Source: Nocardiopsis quinghaiensis (GTDB taxonomy: Bacteria; Actinomycetota; Actinomycetes; Streptosporangiales; Streptosporangiaceae). From it: a stretch of 64,000 bases of DNA. Of this stretch, positions 28,354 through 35,631 are shown in pieces (the stretch's first letter is position 1; each line of letters opens with the position of its first letter). The stretch covers positions 62,001 to 126,000 of the forward strand of contig NZ_VWVU01000015.1 of the NCBI RefSeq assembly GCF_008638365.1, read 5' to 3'. The position numbers and the translations under genes are program-made. Under the pieces are notes generated by a model. It was not told where the DNA came from. It was given only the letters and a program-made list of their open reading frames with translations, and searched no databases.

Positions 28354-28448
28354 GGGTCGACAGTACCGGCCGCGAAGGACAGGGCCGGCGCCGTCCACAG
28401 GCCGGATCGGCCGGACCGCCGCGGGCCCGGCCGGTCCCTGCGGCCTCC

Positions 28449-28922
28449 TCAGGCCATCGTGGCCAGCAGTTCGTCCAGGGCGTCCATGGACTGCCTCAGG
28501 CCGTACTCCATACCGGACTGGATCATACCGTCGCGGTCCTCGACGGTCTGGAACACCGAGACCGCCGTGTAGAGGGTGCGGCCGTCCTTCTCCTCCAGCG
28601 TGGTGGTCTCCATGCACACGTGCCCGGGCATGCCCTCGTACTCGAAGGTCTGCACGAGGCGCTCCGGCGCGACGGCGTCGTGGACCACCCCGTGGAAGCC
28701 GTGCTCCTGCCCGTCGGGCATGCGCTCGACGAACCTCCAGGAGCCGCCCGGGCGCACGTCGGCGCGGTCGATGACCGTCTCGCTCTCCTTGAGCCCCCAC
28801 CACCTGGCGAGGTGCTCGGGTCGGGTCATGGCCTTGAACACCACGTCGCGGGGCGCGTCGAAGCTGCGCGTGATGACGATGTCGTGCTGTCCGGGCTCGG
28901 CGATCACTGTGAGGTCACTCAT
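28449..28922 (-). CDS. SRPBCC (AHSA1-type START-like) domain protein
   Basis: This is a 157-residue helix-grip protein expected to bind a hydrophobic ligand. It shows the AHSA1 pattern RSFDAPRDVVFKAMTRPEHLARWWG, PGGSWRFVERMPDG and a long C-terminal helix. It overlaps the upstream ArsR gene by eight bases and is therefore co-translated with it. ArsR-AHSA1 pairs of this kind are very common in actinobacteria. Ligand unknown. Confidence 0.85.
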   Translation of the reverse strand: MSDLTVIAEPGQHDIVITRSFDAPRDVVFKAMTRPEHLARWWGLKESETVIDRADVRPGGSWRFVERMPDGQEHGFHGVVHDAVAPERLVQTFEYEGMPGHVCMETTTLEEKDGRTLYTAVSVFQTVEDRDGMIQSGMEYGLRQSMDALDELLATMA

Positions 28923-29286
28923 GGTCGTTCTCTCCCTGGGTACCGCGTTGTCCCTGCCGGATCCTGCGGATCTCCGCGTCGAGCCGGTCGAAGCGGTCCT
29001 CCCACTGCTGGTGGTACCGCCCGATCCACACCGACGCCTCCTCCAGAGGTGCGGTCTCCAGTCGGCAGGGGCGCCACTGCGCGTCGCGCCCCCGGGTGAC
29101 CAGACCCGCCCTCTCCAGCACCTTCAGGTGCCGGGAAACCGCTTGAAGGCTGATGGGGAACGGCTCCGCCAGTTCGTTGACGGTCGCCTCGCCCTCGGCG
29201 AGCCTCGCCAGCAGTGCCCGGCGGGTCGGGTCCGCGAGCGCCGCGAACGTGAGACTCAACGGGTCGTTCGCCATCTGCTTATTCAA
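28915..29286 (-). CDS. ArsR-family transcriptional repressor
   Basis: The winged-helix repressor has 123 residues. The HTH is visible as LADPTRRALLARLAEGEATVNELAEPFPISLQAVSRHLKVLERAGLV. It lacks the cysteine metal-binding motif of arsenic or cadmium sensors, so it is probably not metal-responsive. A second ATG four codons in (MANDPL) is an alternative start. The next gene overlaps by eight bases. A perfect 8-bp inverted repeat lies 10-31 bp upstream, a likely self-operator. Confidence 0.88.
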   Translation of the reverse strand: MNKQMANDPLSLTFAALADPTRRALLARLAEGEATVNELAEPFPISLQAVSRHLKVLERAGLVTRGRDAQWRPCRLETAPLEEASVWIGRYHQQWEDRFDRLDAEIRRIRQGQRGTQGENDHE

Positions 29287-29295
29287 CTTTCCTGT

Positions 29296-29317
29296 TAATC
29301 AACTGATGTGTTGATTA
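29296..29317 (-). promoter_or_regulatory. Palindromic operator of the ArsR/SRPBCC operon
   Basis: TAATCAAC-N6-GTTGATTA is a perfect 8-bp inverted repeat in an AT-rich patch within very GC-rich DNA. It lies 10 bp upstream of the ArsR start, the classic position and shape for ArsR autoregulation. Confidence 0.78.
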
Positions 29318-29423
29318 TGACCCGCGGCACAGTCGGGTTCAAGAGGTGAGAGGGAGGGAATCCGCCCGCGGGCCGAGCGGCGCACCGGGGGGCCTGGGGT
29401 CCGGGGGCCTGGGGGTCGCCCCC

Positions 29424-29478
29424 CAAAAGAAACAGGCCCGCGGGGAAGGCGGACCAAGTCCACCGACCACACGGGCCT
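29424..29478 (-). terminator. Intrinsic terminator of tRNA-Ala copy 1
   Basis: On the minus strand AGGCCCG pairs with CGGGCCT around an inner hairpin (GGTGGAC-TTG-GTCCGCC), followed by GTTTCTTTT. It begins five bases beyond the tRNA 3' end. Confidence 0.8.
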
Positions 29479-29483
29479 CAACG

Positions 29484-29556
29484 TGGAGCTATGGGGATTC
29501 GAACCCCAGACCTCCTCCATGCCATGGAGGCGCGCTACCAGCTGCGCCATAGCCCC
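29484..29556 (-). tRNA. tRNA-Ala, anticodon GGC (copy 1)
   Basis: The 73-nt gene folds into a full cloverleaf. The acceptor stem GGGGCTA/TAGCTCC contains the G3-U70 pair that identifies alanine tRNAs. The anticodon stem is CCTCC/GGAGG with loop ATGGCAT (anticodon GGC), and the T arm is TGGGG-TTCGAAT-CCCCA. The discriminator is A73 and CCA is not encoded. A -10-like TAAGAT lies on the minus strand at about 29580-29585. Confidence 0.97.
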
Positions 29557-29694
29557 GCGTGCCTTGCGGCAACGGTTAGATCTTATCGGACACGGAGGGG
29601 TGGGATGACCAGGCCGCGGTGTAGGACGTCCCACACTCCGCCCCCGTGCGGGGCACCCTGTTCGTCGGGCCCCGGAGCGGGGCACAGGGAAGGC

Positions 29695-29901
29695 ATGAGC
29701 GACAGACCACAGCAGGACCCCGTCGAGGTCCTGGTCCGTTGGGAGGACCACGGCGCCGTGTGGCGGGTGGTGGAACGGACCCCGTCCGGGGTGACGGTGG
29801 CCCTGTGCCGGTGCGACGGAGGAGAGGAGGTGGAACGCCTGGTCTCCGATGATCCGGCGCTCCTCGCCTTCGTGGACGGGCGGCACACCTCCCCGGAGTG
29901 A
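29695..29901 (+). CDS. Small protein of unknown function
   Basis: This is a 68-residue acidic protein. The start ATG at 29695 follows AGGGAAGG closely. The core VEVLVRWEDHGAVWRVVERTPSGVTVALCRCDGGEEVERLVSDDPAL looks like one small beta-rich domain with two tryptophans, a style seen in many short conserved actinobacterial proteins. No function can be assigned. It converges with the next SRPBCC gene. Confidence 0.65.
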   Translation: MSDRPQQDPVEVLVRWEDHGAVWRVVERTPSGVTVALCRCDGGEEVERLVSDDPALLAFVDGRHTSPE

Positions 29902-29921
29902 CGGGGACCCGACCGGTGGCC

Positions 29922-30356
29922 TTACCGGGACGCCTCCACGTGGGCCGCGGCGAGCGAGAGCACCATCTCCCAACCGACGGCGTCCCCCTCGAAACGCACG
30001 CGCCGATCCTCCTCCGACGCCTCCAGCGAGGTGAAGCCGCTCTCCGCCACCCGCAGGGTCACCCCGCCCGCGTCACGTTCCTCGATCCAGAACTCCACGA
30101 GCGTGGAACCCCCTCCATCGCCACAGAACCAGCGGAAGGCAGCGTAGCCGTGGGGTTCGAGTCTCTCGGCACGGATCCGGAAGGCACCGTGGACGGGATC
30201 GTGCACGATGTCCGCGTCCCCGTCCGGCGTGATCTGGTGGTCGGCGATCTCCTCGTCGTTGACGAACCATCCTGGCCGTGTCACCAGGTCCCAGACCCGC
30301 CGCGCGGACGCGGCGACGTCCACCTGCCGCTCGATCCGGTCCGGGGCCTCGCCCAT
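29922..30356 (-). CDS. SRPBCC-domain protein
   Basis: I chose the ATG at 30356, preceded by GGAGAGG, giving 144 residues. The helix-grip pattern is clear: IERQVDVAASARRVWDLVTRPGWFVND, a central FRIRAERLEPHGYAAFRWF and a long last helix GWEMVLSLAAAHVEA. Unlike the copy at 28.4 kb it has no ArsR partner; it stands alone between tRNA-Ala copy 1 and the pectate lyase. Ligand unknown. Confidence 0.8.
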   Translation of the reverse strand: MGEAPDRIERQVDVAASARRVWDLVTRPGWFVNDEEIADHQITPDGDADIVHDPVHGAFRIRAERLEPHGYAAFRWFCGDGGGSTLVEFWIEERDAGGVTLRVAESGFTSLEASEEDRRVRFEGDAVGWEMVLSLAAAHVEASR

Positions 30357-30653
30357 CGCCCTCTCCGCTCTCCTCAACGTGCGCACCAAGGGTCGCGCGA
30401 AGGGCGGACGTGGCGCAAGACACGGGGAGCGGACCGCGGCCCGGCACCGGAGAGGCGCCACGAGGCGAACCGGGAGGACCGCGCGGCCGACCGTGGCCAA
30501 GGCCGTGCGGCTCCAACCGGCGGCCATCGGCGCGGGCGCGAAGCCCCTGCCGGGCCGCCGCCGTCCGGGACCGTGCATGAGGAAGCCCTGGCGGCACGCC
30601 CCGCCAGGGCCCTTCCCATCTGGGATCTCGGTTCCGGTCCCGGTCCCGGCCGG

Positions 30654-30869
30654 TCAGGCCTTGCCGGACGGGGGTTCCAGGTAGTCGGTGTTGGGCGGGC
30701 CATCGGAGCCGGTGGCCACGAGCCGGACGGTACTGCTGCCGGAGCCCGCCTGCACCGTGATCGTCTCTGTCACCCGGTTCTCCCGTGCGCCCGTGGCCGC
30801 GAACGAGGTCGGCCCCGCGGTGGAGCCGTTCACCACCACCTCGCCATCGCCGCCATCGTCTCCGGGCGG
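30654..30869 (-). pseudogene. In-frame remnant of a carbohydrate-binding module beyond the pectate lyase stop codon
   Basis: Immediately after the TAG stop of the pectate lyase the same reading frame stays open for 71 codons. It reads PPGDDGGDGEV and then a stretch typical of the C-terminal half of CBM6/CBM35 modules (ETITVQAGSGSSTVRLVATG, then GPPNTDYLEP). Only about half a module is present. This looks like an extra binding domain lost by deletion plus a nonsense codon. A weak GTG at 30839 exists but no ribosome-binding site. Confidence 0.72.
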
Positions 30870-32453
30870 CTAACCGGCGTAGGTCTCGAACTCGGCGACG
30901 CGCGGCGTGCCGTTCGAGCTGGTGATCTCGAAGTTGATCTTTCGCAGTGTCACCGAGTCGAAGGTGATGACACCGGCTCCGCTGCCGGTGGTCAGGACGG
31001 CCCCGGTGTCGTGGTCGACGACCTGCCAGGAGCCGATGTTGCCTTCGGCTCCGGCCGCCTCACGGATGTTGATCGTGGACACCGTGGCGTTGGAGCCCCA
31101 CTTGACCGAAATGCGACCGGTCGAGCCGGTCGGCGACCAGTAGGTGCTCGTGTCGCCGTCGATGACGTTCCCGTAGCTGGTCCCGCTGGCCTTGCTGGAG
31201 CCGTCGGCACCGGCCCCGATGCTGAGGTTGGTCCCGCCGGGAGGGTCGGTCGGGTCCGGGTCGGTCGGGTCCGGGTCCGGGTCGGTCGGGTCCGGGTCAG
31301 TCGGGTCCGGGTCGGTCGGGTCCGGGTCGGCCGGGTCCTCCGCTTCGCAGTTGCCGTCCGAGATCCGATTGCCCTTGCCCGCGCCCGCGGTCTGCTCCAG
31401 CACCTCCAGCACGCAGCCGGCGTCGTCGAGCTCGTAGGAGTACGGAATGCTCACCGACGTGGTGGACTGCGGGTTGGGTCCGGCGGGGTAGTTATCGTCG
31501 CCCTCGCTGGACCAGGTCACGTTGTCGAAGATGTTGCCGCTGACCTCCCAGGAGCCCCTCTCATCGGTGTAGAAGGTGCCCAGGACGTCCTTGGAGTCCT
31601 TGAAGTAGTTGTTCTCCACCTTCGCGCGGGCCCCAGCCCGGGAGTTGATGCCGGACTTCTGAATCTCCACAAAGTGGTTGTTGTACATGTGACCGATGCC
31701 GCCGCGCAGCAGGGGCGTGCGCGAGTCGATGTTCTCGTACAAGTTGTGGTGATACGTGACGTAGCCGTTCGAACGGTCGCTCTCGCTGGACCCGACCAGG
31801 CCGCCACGGCCGGAGTTGCGCAGGGTGCTGTAGGAGAGGGTGACGTACTGGGTGTTGTTCTTCATGTCGAAGAGGCCGTCGTAGCCCTCCGACTCCCCGC
31901 CCGACGCCTCCAGGGTGACGTGGTCGACCCAGACGTTGCGGACGTCCTTCTCCATCCCGATGGCGTCACCGCCGTTGGACGTGGGTGAGCCGGACTTCTT
32001 GACGTTCCGGACGGTCACGTTCTGGATGATGATGTTGCGGGACTCCCGGATGTGGATGCCCAGCTGGTCGAACACGGCTCCGCCGCCGACGCCGACGATC
32101 GTGACGTTGCTGATCTTCTTGAGCTCGATCACGTCGTCGGCGGTGTCGCAACCGTCGCCCGACACCTTGGAGGTGTTGCCGTGGTTGATGGTTCCTTCCA
32201 CCTCGATGACGACCGGGGTGCTGGTGCTGGGCCGAGCGCACAGGGCCTCGTGGATCTGGGTCCCGGTCGTGGCCCGTACCGTCTGTCCGCCCGCACCGCC
32301 GGTGGTCCCGCCGTTCTGAGTCGCGTAACCCGTGGCGCCGTCGGCCTGCGCCGATGCCTGCGACATCGGCAGGGCCAGACCAGCCGCCACCACGGCCGCT
32401 GCGGCCGCAGTGGCCAGCGCCGACACGAGTCGACGCTCGATTGATCGTCTCAC
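30870..32453 (-). CDS. Secreted pectate lyase (PL1 family) with C-terminal discoidin-like domain
   Basis: The enzyme cleaves polygalacturonate by beta-elimination outside the cell. It has 527 residues from a GTG at 32453 (AAGGG six bases upstream). Residues 1-36 form a signal peptide ending SQASA. The PL1 beta-helix (about 40-370) shows NVWVDHVTLEASGGESEGYDGLFD, VTYHHNLYENIDSRTPLLRGG and GHMYNNHF. A linker of repeated DPTDP units (about 375-402) leads to a F5/8-type (discoidin-like) domain (NLSIGAGADG...GNVIDGDTSTYWSP). Two LacI-type palindromes lie 55-100 bp upstream, suggesting catabolite or inducer control. An abandoned further module follows in frame. Confidence 0.9.
   Translation of the reverse strand: MRRSIERRLVSALATAAAAAVVAAGLALPMSQASAQADGATGYATQNGGTTGGAGGQTVRATTGTQIHEALCARPSTSTPVVIEVEGTINHGNTSKVSGDGCDTADDVIELKKISNVTIVGVGGGAVFDQLGIHIRESRNIIIQNVTVRNVKKSGSPTSNGGDAIGMEKDVRNVWVDHVTLEASGGESEGYDGLFDMKNNTQYVTLSYSTLRNSGRGGLVGSSESDRSNGYVTYHHNLYENIDSRTPLLRGGIGHMYNNHFVEIQKSGINSRAGARAKVENNYFKDSKDVLGTFYTDERGSWEVSGNIFDNVTWSSEGDDNYPAGPNPQSTTSVSIPYSYELDDAGCVLEVLEQTAGAGKGNRISDGNCEAEDPADPDPTDPDPTDPDPTDPDPDPTDPDPTDPPGGTNLSIGAGADGSSKASGTSYGNVIDGDTSTYWSPTGSTGRISVKWGSNATVSTINIREAAGAEGNIGSWQVVDHDTGAVLTTGSGAGVITFDSVTLRKINFEITSSNGTPRVAEFETYAG
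31246..31335. repeat. 15-bp tandem repeats encoding the DPTDP linker
   Basis: TCGGTCGGGTCCGGG recurs at 31246, 31261, 31282, 31297 (one change) and 31312, with a 6-bp interruption at 31276 and a partial unit at the end. On the minus strand it encodes the acidic Pro-Thr linker of the pectate lyase. Confidence 0.88.
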
Positions 32454-32507
32454 TGTTTACCCTTCGTAGTTGAGCATGAGCATTGACGTGCTTTCCTCGA
32501 TAGTAGA

Positions 32508-32551
32508 GAAAGCGCTTTCCGTGTCAAGGGGGGTTAATGCAACCGCTTGCA
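32508..32551 (-). promoter_or_regulatory. Two LacI-type palindromes upstream of the pectate lyase gene
   Basis: GAAAGCGCTTTC at 32508-32519 is a perfect 12-bp palindrome with the CG centre typical of LacI-family operators. TGCAACCGCTTGCA at 32538-32551 is a 12-of-14 palindrome of the same type. They lie 55 and 85 bp before the start codon. No LacI gene is adjacent; the nearest is at 41.5 kb. Confidence 0.62.
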
Positions 32552-32947
32552 AGGGGATCGGACGTCTCGGATGCCTCCCACTCCCGTGTCCTGCGGTTTC
32601 GCCGGCATCCGACGTCGGATTCGGGACCGGGTACCTCAAAACGTGCAACCGATTGGACTGCCTCGTCGACGCGGCGGACCGGACACAGGCGCCCGGTCGC
32701 GGCCAGGGGAGCGGAGACTCGAAACCACGGCGGGACGGGACGGCCGTGCTGTCACGGGCGATCGGGGAAGGCGTTCTCGATGGGTGCCGCGCCCTGGAGG
32801 AGGGGGAGCTTCCCGGGCCGGCGCCCAGACCTTCCGGCGAGCCCGGAGACGACGGGATCCCACCCGACAGGAAGAGTCGGACGGGATCTCATGGACCGAC
32901 TACGAGCTGACTCGTGAACGGCCCCTCGGGAGCTGGGGGACGTCCCC
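32552..32947. other. Non-coding stretch upstream of the pectate lyase
   Basis: About 400 bp with open frames but no codon bias or recognisable domains on either strand. It may contain decayed sequence, in line with the gene fragments on the other side of tRNA-Ala copy 2. No specific element identified. Confidence 0.35.
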
Positions 32948-32995
32948 GAAAAGAATCGCGGGCTGCGGCGGGGCGGACGAAGTCCGAGCAGCAGA
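32948..32995 (-). terminator. Degenerate copy of the tRNA-Ala terminator
   Basis: On the minus strand CGGAC-TTC-GTCCG sits within a longer GC stem and is followed by ATTCTTTTCGGGG. It shares GGCGGACGAAGTCC exactly with the terminator of tRNA-Ala copy 2, about 120 bp away, and has the same orientation. It could be a second terminator or the trace of a lost fourth repeat. Confidence 0.5.
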
Positions 32996-33072
32996 CCACG
33001 ACCAGAAGCACGCCGCGAAACGCGACGGCCGAAGGCCGAGCGGCGCACCGGGGGGCCTGGGGGGTCGCCCCC

Positions 33073-33127
33073 CAAAAGAAACAGGCCCGCGGGGAAGGCG
33101 GACGAAGTCCACCGACCACACGGGCCT
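33073..33127 (-). terminator. Intrinsic terminator of tRNA-Ala copy 2
   Basis: AGGCCCG and CGGGCCT form the outer stem, with an inner GGAC-TTC-GTCC hairpin, followed by GTTTCTTTT on the minus strand. Confidence 0.8.
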
Positions 33128-33132
33128 CAACG

Positions 33133-33205
33133 TGGAGCTATGGGGATTCGAACCCCAGACCTCCTCCATGCCATGGAGGCGCGCTACCAGCTGCGCCATA
33201 GCCCC
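33133..33205 (-). tRNA. tRNA-Ala, anticodon GGC (copy 2)
   Basis: Identical in sequence to copy 1 across all 73 nt, with the G3-U70 pair and GGC anticodon. CCA is not encoded. The upstream (right-hand) promoter region differs from the other copies. Confidence 0.97.
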
Positions 33206-33331
33206 TGGTATGCCGGACGGTTCCCCCGCTCGGCGATGGAATAACTGTACCGGAGATCGGGAGTGGGTTGCGACTTCGGGGCCGGTGGATGGACGTGCGA
33301 TGGCCTGTTTCGGGCCGAATACCCTGGAGTG

Positions 33332-33658
33332 GTGCCCGAATCAAAGCTAGAGATCCAGATGCTCCACGACCGTCTGCTGGTGCAGACGGCCCCCGACAAG
33401 AGCGAGCGGCGCAGCAATGCCGGCCTGGTCATCCCGGACACGGTCAGACTGGCGACCAGGCTCGCATGGGGCGAGGTCATCGGCGCCGGAACGAGCGCCC
33501 GCCAGGTGAAGACCGGGGACCGCGTGCTCTTCGATCCCGAGGAGCAGGGCGAGGTCGAGCTGAACGGCGAGCGCTACGTGATCCTGCGCGAACGCGACGT
33601 GCACGCCATCGCCAACGAGGTCCCGGAACAGGGTCGGGGTACCGGCCTGTACCTGTAG
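33332..33658 (+). CDS. GroES-like co-chaperonin paralogue
   Basis: The protein has 108 residues from one of two adjacent GTG codons (33329 or 33332). It has the Cpn10 fold pattern: LHDRLLVQTAPDKSERRSNAGLVIPD with a GLVIP mobile-loop-like segment, GEVIGAG, KTGDRVLFDPEEQGEVELNGERYVILRERDVHAI. It is longer than GroES and lacks a groEL partner. It ends in GTGLYL, as do the extra actinobacterial GroES-like proteins I recall. The main groES usually lies elsewhere next to groEL, so this is probably a specialised paralogue. Confidence 0.78.
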   Translation: MPESKLEIQMLHDRLLVQTAPDKSERRSNAGLVIPDTVRLATRLAWGEVIGAGTSARQVKTGDRVLFDPEEQGEVELNGERYVILRERDVHAIANEVPEQGRGTGLYL

Positions 33659-33716
33659 TCCCTTCCGTCCCGTCGGGCACATCGGCCCGGCGGGCCCTTG
33701 CACGCGCCGCCCGGGG

Positions 33717-34045
33717 TCAGGCGCGTTCGTCGTTCCGGTCGGGATTCACGACCGCCTTGACCAGCGAGTACACACACAGGTTGAGGACCTCGTAGGCGGG
33801 CGTGCGGCTGGAGTCGACGTGGGTCCACGCGGCGTGGAGCCCTGCCCACATGAGCTGCTGTACCCAGGCCGGGGTGATCCTGGGATCGATGCTGCCGTCG
33901 GCGTGGCCGCGCTCGACGAGGGCGTACAGGGCGAGGTCGGCCGCACCGCACTCGTCCCAGGATTCCTCGTTCCCGAACGCCAGATGATCACCTCCTGGAG
34001 CCCGAAGTACTCGGGAACGAGCCGCCGGAAGGCCTCCAGCCCCGT
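33717..34045 (-). pseudogene. TetR-family regulator remnant (C-terminal part, frameshifted)
   Basis: Reading leftward, one frame gives EAFRRLVPEYFGLQEVI. A shifted frame then continues DHLAFGNEESWDECG, ADLALYALVERGHADGSIDP and VLNLCVYSLVKAVVNPD, ending at a TGA at 33717-33719. Together these look like the ligand-binding half of a TetR regulator with a frameshift near 33980. The DNA-binding half is missing, because sequence beyond about 34045 is the ABC-exporter fragment on the other strand. Confidence 0.62.
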
Positions 34046-34251
34046 GCCCTGCTGTGCTCGCCCGACGTGCTGCTGTTGGACGAGGCCACCTCGCAGGTGG
34101 ACGCGATCACCGAGGCGGCCATCACCGAGAGCTGACGGAGCGCTACGGCCTGTACCGGGAGCTTGTCGCGGCACTGCACATCGCCGAGTCCGGAGAGCGG
34201 AGTCCCGGCGGCGGACCCGCGGAGCGGAGCCGGGTGACCCCGGTCACGTGA
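34046..34251 (+). pseudogene. ABC exporter ATPase remnant (fragmented)
   Basis: The plus strand reads ALLCSPDVLLLDEATSQVDA, then ITEAAITES and a stop. This is the Walker B/D-loop region of an exporter-type ATPase. A different frame then gives LTERYGLYRELVAALHIAES, the usual extreme C-terminus of such transporters, ending at 34251. The region that should lie between (H-loop, about 60 residues) and everything before Walker B are missing, so this is a twice-deleted pseudogene. Confidence 0.72.
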
Positions 34252-34415
34252 GCACCCGGTAGCATCCGGCCAGAGCCGGTCGGCGCGAACGGCTCGACGG
34301 CCGCGGACCGCTGGGATGACGTGTTCCTCCCCGCCCGCGGCCCCGCCCGCCTTCCGTTCCCGCGCCGTGCCCCTCGGCGCCCGTACCCGGCGCTCCGGCG
34401 CCCGTGAGGGACCCC

Positions 34416-35579
34416 ATGACCGACTTCGCCCAGTACCAGGACGGCGTCTACGCCGACGCGACCAACGGCAAGCTGCCCCGGCTGCCCTACCACCACGACG
34501 ACCTGCGCGACCTGGCCGGGAAGGCCATGGAGCCGGGGCCGTTCGGCTACGTGGAGGGCGGCGCCGGACGGGAGCGCACCGCCCGGGCCAACGTGGACGC
34601 GTTCGCCCGCTACGCGTTGCGCCCGCGCACCCTGCGGCCGGGCGCCGAGGAGTCCGGCGGCCTGGGGGTCACCCTGTTCGGGGAGCGCTACCCCACCCCG
34701 CTGCTGACCGCGCCGATCGGGGTGCTGGAGCAGGTGCACGAGGAGGCGGAGCTCGCCGTGGCCGAGGGCGCCAACGCGCTGGGGGTGCCGATGGTGCTGT
34801 CCACGGCCGCGTCCACGCCGATGGAGGAGGTCGCCGGGGCGGTCGACTCGTGGTGGTACCAGCTGTACTGGCCCAGCGACGACGCTCTGGCCGAGTCGTT
34901 CGTGCGGCGGGCGACGGCGGCCGGCGCCAAGGCGATCGTCGTCACCTCCGACACCAAGCGGCTGGGCTGGCGGCCGCGCGACCTGTCGCTGGGCCACCTG
35001 CCGTTCCTGCGCAGCCAGGGCACGGCGAACTACTTCAGCGATCCGGAGTTCCTGTCCCGGCTCAAGGCCGACCCGGAACCGGGCGGGGTCTTCACCGAGG
35101 CGGTGTTCCACTTCCTGGGCGCGTTCGCCAGCAAGTCGCTGAGCACCGACAACATCTCCCGTGTCCGCCGGTGGACGGACCTGCCGGTACTGGTCAAGGG
35201 TGTCGTGCGCGGGGACGAGGCCGCCGACCTGGTGGACGCGGGCGTGGACGGGATCGTGGTCAGCAACCACGGCGGGAGACAGGTCGACAACGCGGTGGCG
35301 GCCCTGGACGCGCTGCCCGAGGTGGTGGAGGCGGTCGGCGACCGGGCCACGGTACTGTTCGACTCGGGTGTGCGCTCGGGCGCGGACGTGGCCGTGGCGA
35401 TGGCGCTGGGGGCGCAGGCGGTGCTGCTGGGGCGGCCGTGGGTGTACGGGCTGGCCGTGGACGGCGCCGCGGGCGTGGAGCACGTGCTGCGCGCGACGCT
35501 GGCGGAACTGCAGATCACCGCCGAGCTGATGGGCAAGGACGTGGCCGACCTGGACGGGAGCGACGTCACACGACGCTGA
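34416..35579 (+). CDS. FMN-dependent alpha-hydroxy-acid oxidase (lactate 2-monooxygenase type)
   Basis: The enzyme oxidises a 2-hydroxy acid such as lactate using FMN. It has 387 residues from the ATG at 34416; a GTG four codons upstream is the alternative. The TIM-barrel FMN family pattern is complete: FGYVEGGAGRERTARANVDAF, PIGVLEQVHEEAE, TSDTKRLGWRPRDL with the LMO-type loop, LVKGVVRGDEA, the active-site histidine in VSNHGGRQVD and FDSGVRSGADVAVAMALGA. The length and loop favour lactate 2-monooxygenase over short oxidases. It directly follows the pseudogene debris and precedes an alpha/beta hydrolase by 52 bp, probably one transcript. Confidence 0.88.
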   Translation: MTDFAQYQDGVYADATNGKLPRLPYHHDDLRDLAGKAMEPGPFGYVEGGAGRERTARANVDAFARYALRPRTLRPGAEESGGLGVTLFGERYPTPLLTAPIGVLEQVHEEAELAVAEGANALGVPMVLSTAASTPMEEVAGAVDSWWYQLYWPSDDALAESFVRRATAAGAKAIVVTSDTKRLGWRPRDLSLGHLPFLRSQGTANYFSDPEFLSRLKADPEPGGVFTEAVFHFLGAFASKSLSTDNISRVRRWTDLPVLVKGVVRGDEAADLVDAGVDGIVVSNHGGRQVDNAVAALDALPEVVEAVGDRATVLFDSGVRSGADVAVAMALGAQAVLLGRPWVYGLAVDGAAGVEHVLRATLAELQITAELMGKDVADLDGSDVTRR

Positions 35580-35631
35580 GGCCGGTCCCAGCCGCCCCGC
35601 CGTGACCGCCGTCTCGCGGAAGGAAGACGCC

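Larger units (their letters stand above)
29371..29556 (-). repeat. Dispersed repeat, copy 1: tRNA-Ala with terminator and trailer
   Basis: This is the first of three near-identical segments (others at 33011-33205 and 45936-46128). The unit comprises the tRNA gene, its terminator and about 50-60 bp beyond. This copy has a small extra insertion in the G/C-rich trailer and lacks the outermost part shared by copies 2 and 3. Similarity stops exactly at the 5' end of the tRNA. Confidence 0.9.
33011..33205 (-). repeat. Dispersed repeat, copy 2: tRNA-Ala with terminator and trailer
   Basis: This copy and copy 3 match from CGCCGCGA at their left ends through the tRNA 5' end, differing at only a few positions (for example GGACGAAGTCC here against GGACCAAGTCC). 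Sequences to the right of the tRNA are unrelated in all three copies. Confidence 0.9.

Noticed and set aside
31246-31335. Possible CRISPR-like array
   Set aside because: The repeats are contiguous 15-bp units without spacers and encode the DPTDP linker of the pectate lyase.
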